Origin: an uncultured Clostridia bacterium
GTDB taxonomy: Bacteria > Bacillota > Clostridia > TANB77 > CAG-508
Reading direction: 5' to 3'
Assembly: GCA_947589835.1 (NCBI GenBank)
Contig: CANQCT010000005.1
Location: 1-47,568 of the forward strand
Length of the DNA stretch: 47,568 nt
The translations under genes were made by a program, and so were the position numbers. Shown here piece by piece: positions 6,299 to 15,711 of the stretch. The first letter of the stretch is position 1, and every line of letters begins with the position of its first letter. Under the pieces are notes generated by a model. The model was not told the DNA's origin. It did not search any database and saw only the letters and a list, made by a program, of their open reading frames with translations.

Positions 6299-9200
6299 TT
6301 ATTTAAGTCCATTAACTTGTAAAGTTTCTGTACCATTATATGTTATTGTTACTTTAGAAAGATCTGCTCTGTCAATTGATACGATAGCTCCTTTACCATT
6401 AATATCGAATGAACTTAACCAGTTATTTACTGCTGTTAAATCTTCTTCAGTTGGGTAGTATCCTACTGAAACATCTCCTGTCATTGCATCTTTTAAATCA
6501 TCTGCTGATTCATAATTTGCAATTACTAATGATGTTCCTCTTAATACTGTTGGGGCTGGAGTTGCTACTGATACAGTTATAGTTGCAGCTACGCCATCTT
6601 TTGGAGATAATGTTACTGCTGTTCCTGTTACTTTTGCTCCATATACATCAACTTCACCTTTTTCAACTGTAACTGTAATATCACTTCCAACTTCTACATT
6701 TTCTTGTGTTACAGTTACCTTGCTCTTTGCTACATTTCCTTTTATAACAATAGAGCCTTGTTGTACAGCTTTATCGCTATCAGCTGATACAAACTTAATA
6801 GTTAAATCTTTAATTTGAGAAGCATCTACTTTATCGTTTCTGCTTTCAAATACTAAGTTATTTGCTGTATTATTTGCAACAACTACTAATGTTGTTGTAT
6901 TTTCTACTTTAACTGTAGTATCTAATGATGTGCTCATTCCAATATCATTAATCGTAACATCTGCATCTTTTACAACTGTGAAAGTATTTGTTGGATTTGC
7001 TGCAGTTTTTACATATACTGTATCTTCTAGTGTTATTTTTCCTTCTTTTGCTAATACTAAATTAGCTATATCATATTGTGCTTTATTTCCTTTTAAATGT
7101 ACTTCTGCTGGTTCACTTCCTGTTGTTGTAACTAATGTTCTTTCATGTTCTGCACTTGCTGCTATTGTTACATTTTTGTCTTTTACAAAAGTTGCTTTTA
7201 ATAGTGCAGTATTATCACTACTACTTGAATTTAGACCAATAGTAATATTATTTGCATTTATTGATATTTCGTCTCCTGTTTGTAAGTTTTTTAGGAAATT
7301 TAATAATTCTTTAAAGTTTTCTTTCGCAGGTCCTGCAGTAAGAGCACCTTGCTTATATTCTACACCTTCAACATAAATAGCTTTGTTACTAGTAGCAATA
7401 TCACCTAAATAAATTGTTCTTGATTTTGCTGTGCAGTCAGCTTTACTTCCAACAACTGTTAAACCATATATTCTTGGTAGAGTTTTAACATTGCTAATAA
7501 ATTCGCTCCAGCCTTCGAAGTCTCCACATTTTGCAACTAATCTAAATTTGTAAGCTGTATTTGCTCCTAAGCCCTCTACTGTAAAGTATGTATGATCTAC
7601 TTTTCCATCTTTATTATCATCTACTTCTTCTTTTACTAAAGGTTTAGTCTCAATATATTTTCCTGCATTATCATATATTCTCATTGAATATTGATAATCA
7701 GCTTCTTTTCTGCCATATCCAACTGCATCTTTATCATATACATAACCTGTAGTTTCAAGATTTAGTTCAAATTTCATTGTAGAATCTGTTGCACTTACAA
7801 CTTTTGCTTCTCTATATGGTGCATAAATTTCTAATGTTGTTGGTTCTGATGCTATATAAATAGTATTTTCTTCTGGTTTCTCTATAGAACCTACATTTGC
7901 TATAACTTCTACCTTATAGTCTTTGTTACGCCATAAGGTAGCAAGATTTTTTGGTGCTCCAACTCTCCAACTTCCACCATATACATAGTTAGTCGTATCA
8001 GGTTTCGTTGCTGAAAAATAGATTGAAGTGTCAGCTGCATTTGATGTTTCAGCGTAAGTTGTAATATCACTTGCTGTTATACCTGTTACTGGATCTTGAA
8101 TATATAGATTTAATCTATATCCACCACAGTTTTCATCATTTTCTTTCCATTCTAATTTTGGATATCCTGTTGTTTCATCTACTGTATATTTTATATCTGT
8201 TACTTGGCTAACTGCTTTAACTGTTAATACTTTAGATTTAACAGGCTCTGAATTTAATGTATTATTAGCTGCGTTACCCTTTTTTACTACTTCAATATAA
8301 TAATCTCCTGCATCTAAAGCTCCACCATTTAGATAATCCAATGTAAAATCTGCATTATAGTAGCTATTAGCAGTAAGTTCTTTTTCATAAATAATATTAT
8401 CGTTCTTATATAAAGTTGCTATATATTTTTCAGATGGAGTTAAACTGGTAATAGTAAATTTAGCATCACTACTTGAAGCACTTTTTGGTAAAGTTATTTT
8501 ATCTGCAGTTACAGCAGTAATTGTTTCTGATGTTGCTTCTTCATCTTTAACTAAACCTACAACTGGTATATCACTACTAGAAGTTGTTATAGTTTGGCTA
8601 CCATGCTCATTTTCTAATACATAGTATACATTGTATGCTTTATTTTCATCTAAGCCTTCAATAGTTGTTTGAACTGTATCACTACCATTTACATTAATTC
8701 TTCTTGTTACTGGTGTATAATTACCTGCTTTTCCGAAAGTTCTTTCATCAGCATTCCAAGAAGGAGTGCCTGTTTCAGTTGTTGGAACAGCACAATAGTA
8801 AACTGTTTGTATATCACTTTCTCCATATCTTACACCTTTAAATGTAGCTCTATGTATACCATCACGTTCTGCTACAACTTTTGCCATTGCTGGTACTACA
8901 GTATTTTTTACTACTTCTTGTTCTGCTAATGGTGTTTCAAGTTTTGTATCAGTTGATGCATATAATCTAAAGTATAATTTTCCATCTGGAACATTTGTAG
9001 CATCAATAGATGATGCAATATTTTGCACTTTACCAGCAGCACCTTTTAAAACATTTACAGTAGCTGGAACATTTGTAATAACTGGACTTGTTACGTATCT
9101 AGAAAAGCCAGCATTTGTTTTTGATATTATTGCTCCGCTTTCATCAAATACTACTAATTGTAATGTTGTATTTTGGCTTAAAGCTTCTTTTAGTTTTAAT

Positions 9201-9835
9201 TCAACTGTTAAATTACCTTCGTTTACGTTTGTAATTTTGTTGTTTTCGTTAACAGTAAGGGTATATGCATAATCAGCTGGAACATCTTGTTCTGGATCAC
9301 TTTCTGGCATTGGATCAATTACATAGTCTAATTTGTTTACCATGTATGTAGCAATTACTGAAGCATCTTTTGATGTAACTTCTTTGTCATATCCTAAATT
9401 TGCATCACTTGTTACACCTACTCTTGCTGCTTCTGCTTGTGGTGCTGTTAATGTTTTTGTTTTTACAACAGATTCTGCAATAAGAGAAGCATCTGCTGAT
9501 GTAACCATACCGTTTCCATCAACATCACCATATAATACTACTGTGTATTCTCCATCTGCTGTAGTAACTTTTGAACCAGTACCTACTACTGTTGTTTTAT
9601 CTGTATAGTTAGTTACTGTTTTACCTAATTTGTTTTCTACATCTTGTACTGTTAAACTTTGTGTTCTGTCATCTTTGTGGATTCTTAATCCAACATATTT
9701 AGTAGTTCCGTCTGCTTGAGTGTATATTCCACTATCCATTTTGTTTATAGCTGCAAGGCTTGCTAATGGAAGTACATTACCTGCTAGCATACTTGCTATT
9801 GCTAATGTTGAAATTATTTTTTTACCTTTATTCAC
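6299..9835 (-). CDS. large secreted dockerin protein with FN3-like and beta-helix-like repeats
   Basis: A 1178-residue exported protein. It has a signal peptide (residues 1-30, KK then a hydrophobic core ending near SLAA) and a short domain to ~100. A type I-like dockerin follows (about 103-172): one good calcium loop (DVDGNGMVTSAD) and a second, weaker loop ending in TSKDAS. The linker 173-186 (PMPESDPEQDVP) contains the 17-bp junction site. After it come several FN3-like beta modules (to ~780) and a Thr/Val-rich repeat region to the end. No catalytic domain is recognised. It begins with GTG, 8 nt after GGGAGG. The gene lies just downstream of the cohesin-like gene, so the two products probably bind each other and place this protein on the cell wall. 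No in-frame CGG occurs in its 1178 codons. Confidence 0.85.
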   Translation of the reverse strand: MNKGKKIISTLAIASMLAGNVLPLASLAAINKMDSGIYTQADGTTKYVGLRIHKDDRTQSLTVQDVENKLGKTVTNYTDKTTVVGTGSKVTTADGEYTVVLYGDVDGNGMVTSADASLIAESVVKTKTLTAPQAEAARVGVTSDANLGYDKEVTSKDASVIATYMVNKLDYVIDPMPESDPEQDVPADYAYTLTVNENNKITNVNEGNLTVELKLKEALSQNTTLQLVVFDESGAIISKTNAGFSRYVTSPVITNVPATVNVLKGAAGKVQNIASSIDATNVPDGKLYFRLYASTDTKLETPLAEQEVVKNTVVPAMAKVVAERDGIHRATFKGVRYGESDIQTVYYCAVPTTETGTPSWNADERTFGKAGNYTPVTRRINVNGSDTVQTTIEGLDENKAYNVYYVLENEHGSQTITTSSSDIPVVGLVKDEEATSETITAVTADKITLPKSASSSDAKFTITSLTPSEKYIATLYKNDNIIYEKELTANSYYNADFTLDYLNGGALDAGDYYIEVVKKGNAANNTLNSEPVKSKVLTVKAVSQVTDIKYTVDETTGYPKLEWKENDENCGGYRLNLYIQDPVTGITASDITTYAETSNAADTSIYFSATKPDTTNYVYGGSWRVGAPKNLATLWRNKDYKVEVIANVGSIEKPEENTIYIASEPTTLEIYAPYREAKVVSATDSTMKFELNLETTGYVYDKDAVGYGRKEADYQYSMRIYDNAGKYIETKPLVKEEVDDNKDGKVDHTYFTVEGLGANTAYKFRLVAKCGDFEGWSEFISNVKTLPRIYGLTVVGSKADCTAKSRTIYLGDIATSNKAIYVEGVEYKQGALTAGPAKENFKELLNFLKNLQTGDEISINANNITIGLNSSSSDNTALLKATFVKDKNVTIAASAEHERTLVTTTGSEPAEVHLKGNKAQYDIANLVLAKEGKITLEDTVYVKTAANPTNTFTVVKDADVTINDIGMSTSLDTTVKVENTTTLVVVANNTANNLVFESRNDKVDASQIKDLTIKFVSADSDKAVQQGSIVIKGNVAKSKVTVTQENVEVGSDITVTVEKGEVDVYGAKVTGTAVTLSPKDGVAATITVSVATPAPTVLRGTSLVIANYESADDLKDAMTGDVSVGYYPTEEDLTAVNNWLSSFDINGKGAIVSIDRADLSKVTITYNGTETLQVNGLK
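9278..9294 (-). repeat. 17-bp palindromic junction site, copy C, inside the dockerin gene
   Basis: TGGAACATCTTGTTCTG lies exactly at the dockerin-to-module linker (residues ~181-186). Homology to copy A runs from here only toward the module side (9218-9294), and none toward the dockerin side. This is the pattern expected where interchangeable 3' modules join a constant 5' end. Confidence 0.75.
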
Positions 9836-9915
9836 TTTTCATTCCTCCCGAAAGTATAATTTTTATATTTTACTTTTTTCAAAGTATAAATAATCTTATA
9901 TTTCTACTTATTTTC

Positions 9916-10575
9916 TTATTTTGCTTTTCTTACCATTAATACAAATGCTGCTACTACTATAACTGCAATACCTGCAACATATACTGGAGCACCAGTTTGT
10001 ACTAATGTACCAGGTTTTCCTGATGGGGTTTTTGTTGGGTTTACTTTGTCTGTTGGTTTTACTGAATCTGTTGGTTTGCTTGTTGGTTTTTGTGTTGGAG
10101 TTGGTTCTCCAGCTTCTTTAACTAATACTTTAACTTGTGTATCAGCAAATTCTTCATCAATATCAGCTACATTTGTTACTTCAAATGATCCTACGATTTC
10201 TTGTTCTGTAGGTAAATCTAATGTTCCTTCAACTAATTTGAATGCTACATTGATTTCATCAACAACAGCTTTTGTTCCAGATACAGAGATGTAAACTACA
10301 CCTTTTTCATCTGAGTTAACCATTAAAGTTCTGTCATCTGCATTTCCATTAGTTGTAACACCATCTTTTCCAACTGTTTTGTCTACTTCAAATATTGTTG
10401 GATCATATTCTAATGTAATAGTTATTGATTGTTGTGGCTTATCCATTTTCATAGTAACTGTTGTTGCTTCATTTGCTAATTTTGAAGCAGAAATTGTTGC
10501 TGCATTAGCAGCTCCTGCTAATGTTGCTACTAATAACATAGTAACCATTGCGATTGTTAATAATTGTTTTTTCAT
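9916..10575 (-). CDS. cohesin-like sortase-anchored surface protein
   Basis: A 219-residue exported protein. It has a signal peptide (about 1-25, ending NAA) and one beta-sandwich domain (about 28-150) with the cohesin-like strand LEYDPTIFEV. A Pro/Thr/Lys-rich wall-spanning linker follows (about 153-188). The C-terminal sorting signal is LVQTG (191-195), a hydrophobic stretch and RKAK. LVQTG is a variant of LPXTG. It lies between a sortase gene and a dockerin gene on one strand, so the likely arrangement is: the sortase links this protein to peptidoglycan, and its cohesin-like domain holds the dockerin protein. AAGGAA precedes the ATG. Binding of the two proteins is inferred, not seen. Confidence 0.8.
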   Translation of the reverse strand: MKKQLLTIAMVTMLLVATLAGAANAATISASKLANEATTVTMKMDKPQQSITITLEYDPTIFEVDKTVGKDGVTTNGNADDRTLMVNSDEKGVVYISVSGTKAVVDEINVAFKLVEGTLDLPTEQEIVGSFEVTNVADIDEEFADTQVKVLVKEAGEPTPTQKPTSKPTDSVKPTDKVNPTKTPSGKPGTLVQTGAPVYVAGIAVIVVAAFVLMVRKAK

Positions 10576-10619
10576 TTTAAAATTCCTTCTTTCTTAATTT
10601 AATTTTTTCTTTTAAGTAT

Positions 10620-10644
10620 GGTATATCTATCTAAAGGATATACC
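10620..10644. promoter_or_regulatory. inverted repeat in the leader of the cohesin-like gene
   Basis: GGTATATC and GATATACC form an 8-bp stem with a 9-nt loop between the sortase stop (10656) and the cohesin start (10575). The T-run follows it on the plus strand, so for the minus-strand transcript it is not a classical terminator. It may be an operator or an mRNA-processing hairpin setting sortase and substrate levels. Confidence 0.35.
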
Positions 10645-10655
10645 TTTTTAAGTTT

Positions 10656-11271
10656 TTAAGTCTCCTTTGCTTGACAAACTACTCTTTTTGCACCTGATGG
10701 GGTACAAGTATAAATAGTAACCTCTTTTTTGCCAACATTTCTTGGATCTAAGATCCATACATCTGTTGGCCAACAAGTAAAGTGGTCATCAATAGTATAA
10801 TAAACTTTGGTTTTTGTTTCTCGGTTTATCATATAAAAGGTATCTCCATTGTCTAGTTCAGATAATCTTTTCAATATACCGTCCCCAATTATGACCGCAT
10901 ATAACAAAGTTGCCAGCCTCATTTACACCAGGACCATAAAATTTAACAGTTGATAATTTTAAACTATCATCATCACATACATCTAATATGTTGTTATCTA
11001 CTCCTATTTTATCTATTACAATTTTTCCTAAAACATTGTATTTTCCCATTTTTGCTGGTATGTCATCAACATTAACAATTTCTGGGCTATGTACACTGCT
11101 TTGTTCATCTTCTGTAATAGGGTTTAGGGTTCCAATTAATTGATTTTTATTATCAAGTAATTTGTTCCTTAGAAGCAAACCAACAATAGCTAAAATAATC
11201 AGTGCTAAAATGATGCTAATAATTTTTATTTTTTTGCCATGATGCTTTTTGTCCTTAGCGTAACGTGCCAT
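10656..11271 (-). CDS. srtD: class D-like sortase, requires +1 frameshift at a CGG codon
   Basis: The first frame (11271 to ~10881) encodes a basic N-terminus, one transmembrane helix (about 14-35) and the sortase core up to the catalytic-histidine motif FVICGHNWG. In-frame CGG is codon 131 (10881-10879). Reading on gives a stop within a few codons. Skipping the C gives GHNWGGILKRLSELDNGDTF and continues to the cysteine motif IYTCTPSGAKR near the C-terminus, ending at 10656. Catalytic histidine and cysteine are therefore in different frames and only the shifted product is an enzyme. The total of about 204 residues is normal for a class D sortase. The gene precedes its probable substrate, the LVQTG protein. 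A near-palindrome (11333-11352) upstream may be an operator. Confidence 0.8.
10879..10881 (-). other. in-frame CGG at the sortase +1 frameshift
   Basis: Codon 131 of the sortase, preceded by GGA. Reading GGT instead of CGG (skipping C) restores the rest of the protein. It is one of the only four in-frame CGG codons I found in genes of this window, all at frameshifts. Confidence 0.75.
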
Positions 11272-11332
11272 TTCTTACTAACATTCACCTCCTTTAATTT
11301 CCAAATATATTTAAAATTATCATGCTTTTTTT

Positions 11333-11352
11333 ATAACCCTAACTTAGGTTAT
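11333..11352. promoter_or_regulatory. 20-bp near-palindrome upstream of the sortase operon
   Basis: ATAACCCTAACTTAGGTTAT reads almost the same on both strands (two mismatches) and lies about 60 bp before the sortase start. It may be an operator. No regulator for it is apparent. Confidence 0.3.
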
Positions 11353-11483
11353 CGATGATATTTTATCTTATTTGAATTTAATTGTCAATAACTAAAAACA
11401 GAATATTTTAAATTTTTTTAGGGAAACTTGTCCTTTGTTAATTTTTTGCTGTATTTTTTCAGCTTTTTCAATCTTTAAATTTC

Positions 11484-12173
11484 TTACGGATTGCTGTTTT
11501 TAGTAAAAATTGAACATATTGTATTCCATATTGCTACTATTATTTTCCCTATGATTTGAACGATTGTTTTTATTATAGCATTTGATTCATAAAAGTCAAC
11601 TATTATTTTTTTAGTGGGTGGAAATAACCAAAGAGCAATGCATATTAAAATAATTATTGATATTGCTATGAAAAAGTCTTTATAATTTTTCCAAGTCCAT
11701 TTATATTTTATTTTATAGCCAAGGCTTCTTAGGTATCCTTCATAGGCTTGCTGATATTTTTGCTCATATTGCTGTTTTATGTCGTTTTGCATTTTTTGCT
11801 GCATTTCTGCTTGTTTTTTTATTGCTTCCTGTCTTTTTTTAATTTCTTCTTGAAGGTTTTGGTTTGTATTTTGATAATTATTATAAGAAGGTTTTTCTAC
11901 ATTTTGATAATAGTTATTATAATAAGAAGAATTTTGTTTTAGTTCTTCTTCCCTTTTTTGCTTTAATTCTTCATCATACGCTTTTCTTTTAGTTTCATCA
12001 ATTAAAACATTATATGCTTCATTAATTTGCTTCATTATTTTTTCTGCGTTTTCTTTTTGTTCTTGTGGTTGTAAGTCTGGATGGTATTTTTTGGCTAATA
12101 CTTTATATGCTTTTTCTATTATTTCTTTTGATGCAGTTTCACTTACCTCCAATATTTCATACAATGTTTTCAT
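11484..12173 (-). CDS. membrane-anchored J-domain protein
   Basis: A 229-residue protein with an N-terminal J domain (residues 1-70) including the HPD motif in KKYHPDL, which stimulates Hsp70/DnaK ATPase. A Lys/Glu/Gln-rich coiled-coil stretch follows (about 70-145), then a hydrophobic segment ([18 protein letters not shown]) and a second weaker one near the C-terminus. It lacks the Gly/Phe and zinc-finger parts of true DnaJ, so it is a specialised co-chaperone acting at the membrane. The start ATG at 12173 follows GGAGG; an in-frame TTG at 12185 lies upstream of that RBS and is less likely. It is a stand-alone gene diverging from 12324. Confidence 0.85.
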   Translation of the reverse strand: MKTLYEILEVSETASKEIIEKAYKVLAKKYHPDLQPQEQKENAEKIMKQINEAYNVLIDETKRKAYDEELKQKREEELKQNSSYYNNYYQNVEKPSYNNYQNTNQNLQEEIKKRQEAIKKQAEMQQKMQNDIKQQYEQKYQQAYEGYLRSLGYKIKYKWTWKNYKDFFIAISIIILICIALWLFPPTKKIIVDFYESNAIIKTIVQIIGKIIVAIWNTICSIFTKNSNP

Positions 12174-12323
12174 TTTTTCCTCCAATTTTTTCTTTTCAGC
12201 TACAGTATATCATTTTATATTGTAAAAAAACAGTATTTTTGTAAATATTTTTATAATTATAGTATTTTTTTATTGCTTGTGATATAATAAAGCTACTTAT
12301 GTCGAAAAAAGGGGTTGAACATT

Positions 12324-12854
12324 TTGAAACTAACGCAAGATAGCGAAGTATTAGCAGAAAATAAAGTTTTAATTTTATATATATTGAACAAAGTAAGTGA
12401 GCCAGTTACTAATGATAGCTTACTTAGACTTGTTTTAAATGTTATGGATATGAATTATTTTTACTTTCAGCAATTTCTTTTGGATTTGCTAGAGAATAAA
12501 TATATTGCTTGTTTTGAAAAGGAAGGTAAAAGTGTTTATCAAATTACTGAAAGCGGTAAAAATGCTTTAAGTTTAACTAATAGCATATTACCTGGTATTA
12601 TAAAATTAAAAGTAGATACTTCTTTTGAAAGTAATTTAAAAGAAACTGAAGAGCTAGAATCTATTACAGCTGAGTTTACGCCTTTAAGCGAAAACGAATA
12701 CACTGTAACTTGTAAAATTAATGAAAAAAATAATTGTATTTTTGAAATAAGTATTTTTGCAGGTTCTCGCGAGGAAGCAAAAAAAATAGTAGATAATTGG
12801 AAAGAAAACGCTTACAGAATTTACCCAGAAATTTTAAATTCGTTAAACACTTAA
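12324..12854 (+). CDS. DUF4364 family winged-helix protein
   Basis: About 176 residues. The N-terminal part (LILYILNKV, then NYFYFQQFLLDLLENKYI) is a winged-helix domain as in the clostridial DUF4364 family of putative transcription regulators; the C-terminal half is a small alpha/beta domain. TTG at 12324 lies 9 nt after AAAGGGG and is the preferred start. TTG at 12315 abuts the RBS and is less likely. A strong terminator follows directly. Target genes are unknown. Confidence 0.8.
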   Translation: MKLTQDSEVLAENKVLILYILNKVSEPVTNDSLLRLVLNVMDMNYFYFQQFLLDLLENKYIACFEKEGKSVYQITESGKNALSLTNSILPGIIKLKVDTSFESNLKETEELESITAEFTPLSENEYTVTCKINEKNNCIFEISIFAGSREEAKKIVDNWKENAYRIYPEILNSLNT

Positions 12855-12877
12855 AAAAAGGGCGTAAGCCCTTTTTT
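12854..12877 (+). terminator. Rho-independent terminator of the DUF4364 gene
   Basis: AAAGGGC GTAA GCCCTTTTTT forms a G+C-rich stem with a 4-nt loop and a T-run, starting at the stop codon. Confidence 0.9.
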
Positions 12878-12910
12878 ATGTGTTTTTTAGTTGTTATTAT
12901 AATACATTAA

Positions 12911-13023
12911 GCTTTAATAGTACTATTTTTCGCAGTTTTGAAAGGTCCCGTTCTGACCTTCTTCTTTGAATTATCTTACTGCAACGGGCATTTGAAAAAC
13001 AAGAAAACTAGTACTATTAAAGC
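12911..13023. ncRNA. structured intergenic repeat, copy 1 (RNA or miniature element)
   Basis: The ends are GCTTTAATAGTACTA and TAGTACTATTAAAGC, a perfect 15-bp inverted repeat. An inner CCCGTT/AACGGG pair encloses a variable loop. A second copy at 23467-23580 conserves the core (TTTTTCGCAGTTTTGAAAG, then GAAAAACAAGAAAACTAGTA). Its terminal stem carries a compensated base-pair change (GCTTTAAT versus GCTTAAAT, with the partner strand changed to match). Paired changes favour a folded RNA or DNA hairpin. Both copies sit between convergent genes. The exact class is not recognised. Confidence 0.6.
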
Positions 13024-13056
13024 AATTAACTAAAAGACGTTAACTAGCAATCCTTT

Positions 13057-14496
13057 TTAATACTGCCTTCCCCATACTACCATCTTATCAGCCTTTTTGC
13101 CACAGCATACGCAAGTATCTGAAATATGTTCTTGCTTAAATGGAATGCATCTTGATTTTGCACCTGTTAATTCTTTAATTTTATCTTCGCACTGTGCATC
13201 TCCGCACCACATTGCCTTAATAAAGCCTTGATGTTCATTCATACTTTTAGTAAATTCTTCTAAGTTTGTTGCTATTGTTGTTTTTTCTTCTAGTCTTTTT
13301 TTACATTCTGCAAACATGTTAGCTTGTATATCTTCTAATAATTTTCCTAATTCTTCTGATAGGTTTTCTAGTTTTACCTCTTGTTTTTCTAAAGTGTCTC
13401 TTCTTGCTAAAATGCAAACTCCGTTTTCAATGTCTCTTGGTCCCATTTCTATACGAACTGGTACTCCTCTCATTTCCCAATCATTAAATTTATAGCCAGT
13501 TGAGTAGCTATCTCTTAAGTCTAGCTTTACTCTATATTTTTCTAAAAGTTTGTTATATATTTCTTGTGCTTTTTCTGTTACACCTTCTTTGTGTGCTGCA
13601 ATTGGTATAATTACTGCTTGAATAGGTGCTACTCTTGGTGGTAATTTTAAGCCTCTATTATCTCCGTGTGCCATAATAACTCCACCTATTAGTCTTGTAG
13701 ATGCTCCCCAAGATGTTTGGTATGCGTATTCTTCTTTTCCTTCTTTGTTTTGGAATTTTACTTCAAATGGTTTTGTGAAGTTTTGGCCAAAGTAATGTGA
13801 TGTTCCAGATTGAAGCGCCCTTCCATCATGCATCATTGTTTCTACTGTGTATGTGCTTTCTGCCCCTGCAAATTTTTCGCTTGGTGTTTTTTCTCCTTTT
13901 ACAACTGGAATTGCTAGTAAGTCTTCTATAACTCTTTCATATATTTCTAGCATTTGTATTGTTCTTGCCACAGCCTCTTCTGCTGTTGCGTGTATTGTAT
14001 GACCTTCTTGCCATAAAAATTCTCTTGAACGCAAAAATGGTCTTGTTTCTTTTTCCCAACGCAAAACATTACACCATTGATTGTATACCATTGGTAAGTC
14101 TCTCCATGAGTTTAGCCATTTTGAGTATAGGTTTGAAAACATTGTTTCTGAAGTTGGTCTTATACATAGTTTTTCTTCTAGTTCTTCTCCCCCACCTTGT
14201 GTTACCCACGCTACTTCTGGTGCAAAGCCTTCTACATGGTCTTTTTCTTTTTGTAATAGGCTTTCTGGAATAAGTACTGGAAAGTATACGTTTTCTACTC
14301 CTGCTTTTTTAAATAAATCATCCATATATTTTTGAATGTTTTCCCAAATTGCATATCCATAAGGTTTAATTGCTATGCAGCCTTTTGTATCGGTATAGTC
14401 TGCTAAATCTGCTTTTTTTACGATGTCAGTATACCATTTAGCGATGTCATCTTCTATGTTAGTAATTTCTTTTACAAATTCTTTATTATCACTCAT
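13057..14496 (-). CDS. proS: prolyl-tRNA synthetase (short, archaeal/eukaryal-type)
   Basis: A 479-residue class II aminoacyl-tRNA synthetase that charges tRNA-Pro. Motif 2 is in RWEKETRPFLRSREFLWQEG and motif 3 in the segment containing GVIMAHGDNRGLKLPPRVAP. The length and the absence of the bacterial-type editing insertion identify the type 3 form. The C-terminal zinc-binding region shows CEDKI, CIPF and the CVCCGKK pair. The stop lies beyond the structured repeat at 12911-13023. No T-box leader is apparent in the short upstream gap, so it is probably not tRNA-controlled. Confidence 0.97.
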   Translation of the reverse strand: MSDNKEFVKEITNIEDDIAKWYTDIVKKADLADYTDTKGCIAIKPYGYAIWENIQKYMDDLFKKAGVENVYFPVLIPESLLQKEKDHVEGFAPEVAWVTQGGGEELEEKLCIRPTSETMFSNLYSKWLNSWRDLPMVYNQWCNVLRWEKETRPFLRSREFLWQEGHTIHATAEEAVARTIQMLEIYERVIEDLLAIPVVKGEKTPSEKFAGAESTYTVETMMHDGRALQSGTSHYFGQNFTKPFEVKFQNKEGKEEYAYQTSWGASTRLIGGVIMAHGDNRGLKLPPRVAPIQAVIIPIAAHKEGVTEKAQEIYNKLLEKYRVKLDLRDSYSTGYKFNDWEMRGVPVRIEMGPRDIENGVCILARRDTLEKQEVKLENLSEELGKLLEDIQANMFAECKKRLEEKTTIATNLEEFTKSMNEHQGFIKAMWCGDAQCEDKIKELTGAKSRCIPFKQEHISDTCVCCGKKADKMVVWGRQY

Positions 14497-14565
14497 TTTA
14501 ATTATTCCTTCCTTTACTACTGTTTTATTTTGAAATACACAAATTAGCTTGTGCTATTATAATAT

Positions 14566-15252
14566 TTATTCGTCTTGTGTTTCCCTTTCGGGCATTGGAG
14601 CCTCTGCTTCAACATCTGCTTTTTGAATTTCTTCATTCAAAGTTTGCTCTTCACTTTCTTTCTCTATTTCCTCGTTTGAAGCTTGCACATTATTTTCCTC
14701 TATAATATCATCTATTACAATTTGCTTATTTTCATCTAGTTTATATCTTGGCAATTCTGGTAGCTCTTCTAAACTACTAAAGCCAAAAATTCTAAAGAAT
14801 TCTGAAGTAACTCCATAAGTTCCCGGCTTTCCTGGGGCATCCAGCTTTCCTGTTTCTTCTATTAAATTATAGTCTAATAGCTTATATATAGTTCCATCTG
14901 AATTCACTCCACGAATGGATTCAATTTCTGCTCTAGTAATTTGTGGGTTATATGCAATAATAGCTAGTGTTTCCATTGCTGCTTGAGATAAGTTTGGCTT
15001 ACTTCTTTTATCTAAAATGCTATATAGGTATTCGTAATATTCTTGTTTTGTGCATAGTTGGTAGCTTTCACCTATATTTATAATTTGAAGTCCTCTATTT
15101 TGCTCCATATAGTCTTGCTTCATGCTTTCTATTATTGTAATAATTTCTGATGAACTAAGTTCTAATGCAGACATTAATTCTTTTATTTTTACTTCTCTTC
15201 CTACTGCAAAAAGTATTTCTTCTATAATTCCTTTTGCTTTGTTTATTTCCAT
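14566..15252 (-). CDS. scpB: segregation and condensation protein B
   Basis: A 228-residue ScpB, the winged-helix kleisin partner that joins ScpA and SMC in chromosome condensation. The N-terminal winged helix covers about residues 1-80 and the second about 85-165, with the family segment AAMETLAIIAYNPQITRAEIESIRG split across its helices. A Glu-rich tail (175-228) is longer than usual. scpA is not adjacent. The gene lies 70 bp upstream of proS on the same strand and may be co-transcribed. Confidence 0.93.
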   Translation of the reverse strand: MEINKAKGIIEEILFAVGREVKIKELMSALELSSSEIITIIESMKQDYMEQNRGLQIINIGESYQLCTKQEYYEYLYSILDKRSKPNLSQAAMETLAIIAYNPQITRAEIESIRGVNSDGTIYKLLDYNLIEETGKLDAPGKPGTYGVTSEFFRIFGFSSLEELPELPRYKLDENKQIVIDDIIEENNVQASNEEIEKESEEQTLNEEIQKADVEAEAPMPERETQDE

Positions 15253-15432
15253 TTTTTATTACCTCTTTTTTTCTTAGCTCCTACTATTATGTCATGTATT
15301 TGTTAGTATGTCAAGAAATATTGACATCGTTTTTTTATTATGATAATATAAAATTGATGTAATTTAAAAATAATTAATTTTGCATATTATGTGTTTATTA
15401 TTAAATAAATTGTGAAAGGAATGAGTTTTTAA

Positions 15433-15711
15433 ATGGATGAAAATGAAAATATTATTAATGAAGAAAATATAAAAGATGATGAAACTTTAGCTAATAACCA
15501 AAGTTCTAATAGTGAAGATATAGAAGATAGTGAGGCTTCTAATAAAGAGCCAAAAAAAATAGAAGTAATTACTGGAAATGGCGAGCTAAATATTTCCCCT
15601 GTTTCTAGGTATATAGAAGTGGAAAAACCTAGACCAAAGGAAGATAAAAAAATTATTGTTCCAGAAGTTAAAGAATCTATTTCTCGCAAAGATGAAAATA
15701 AAGAGGCTTAA
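15433..15711 (+). CDS. small acidic protein of unknown function
   Basis: A 92-residue, strongly charged protein. The first 45 residues are Asp/Glu/Asn-rich and probably disordered. The rest (NISPVSRYIEVEKPRP and the following lysine-rich tail) is more ordered in composition. AAAGGA precedes the ATG at 15433. Its stop overlaps the convergent single-strand-binding-protein gene by 4 bp. No family is recognised. Confidence 0.65.
   Translation: MDENENIINEENIKDDETLANNQSSNSEDIEDSEASNKEPKKIEVITGNGELNISPVSRYIEVEKPRPKEDKKIIVPEVKESISRKDENKEA

Noticed and set aside
8669..9608. Plus-strand frames opposite the dockerin gene
   Set aside because: Cys/Tyr/Ser-rich antisense translations with no start signals.
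13959..14335. Two plus-strand open frames opposite proS
   Set aside because: Low-complexity Leu/Ser translations antisense to a certain gene; shadows.
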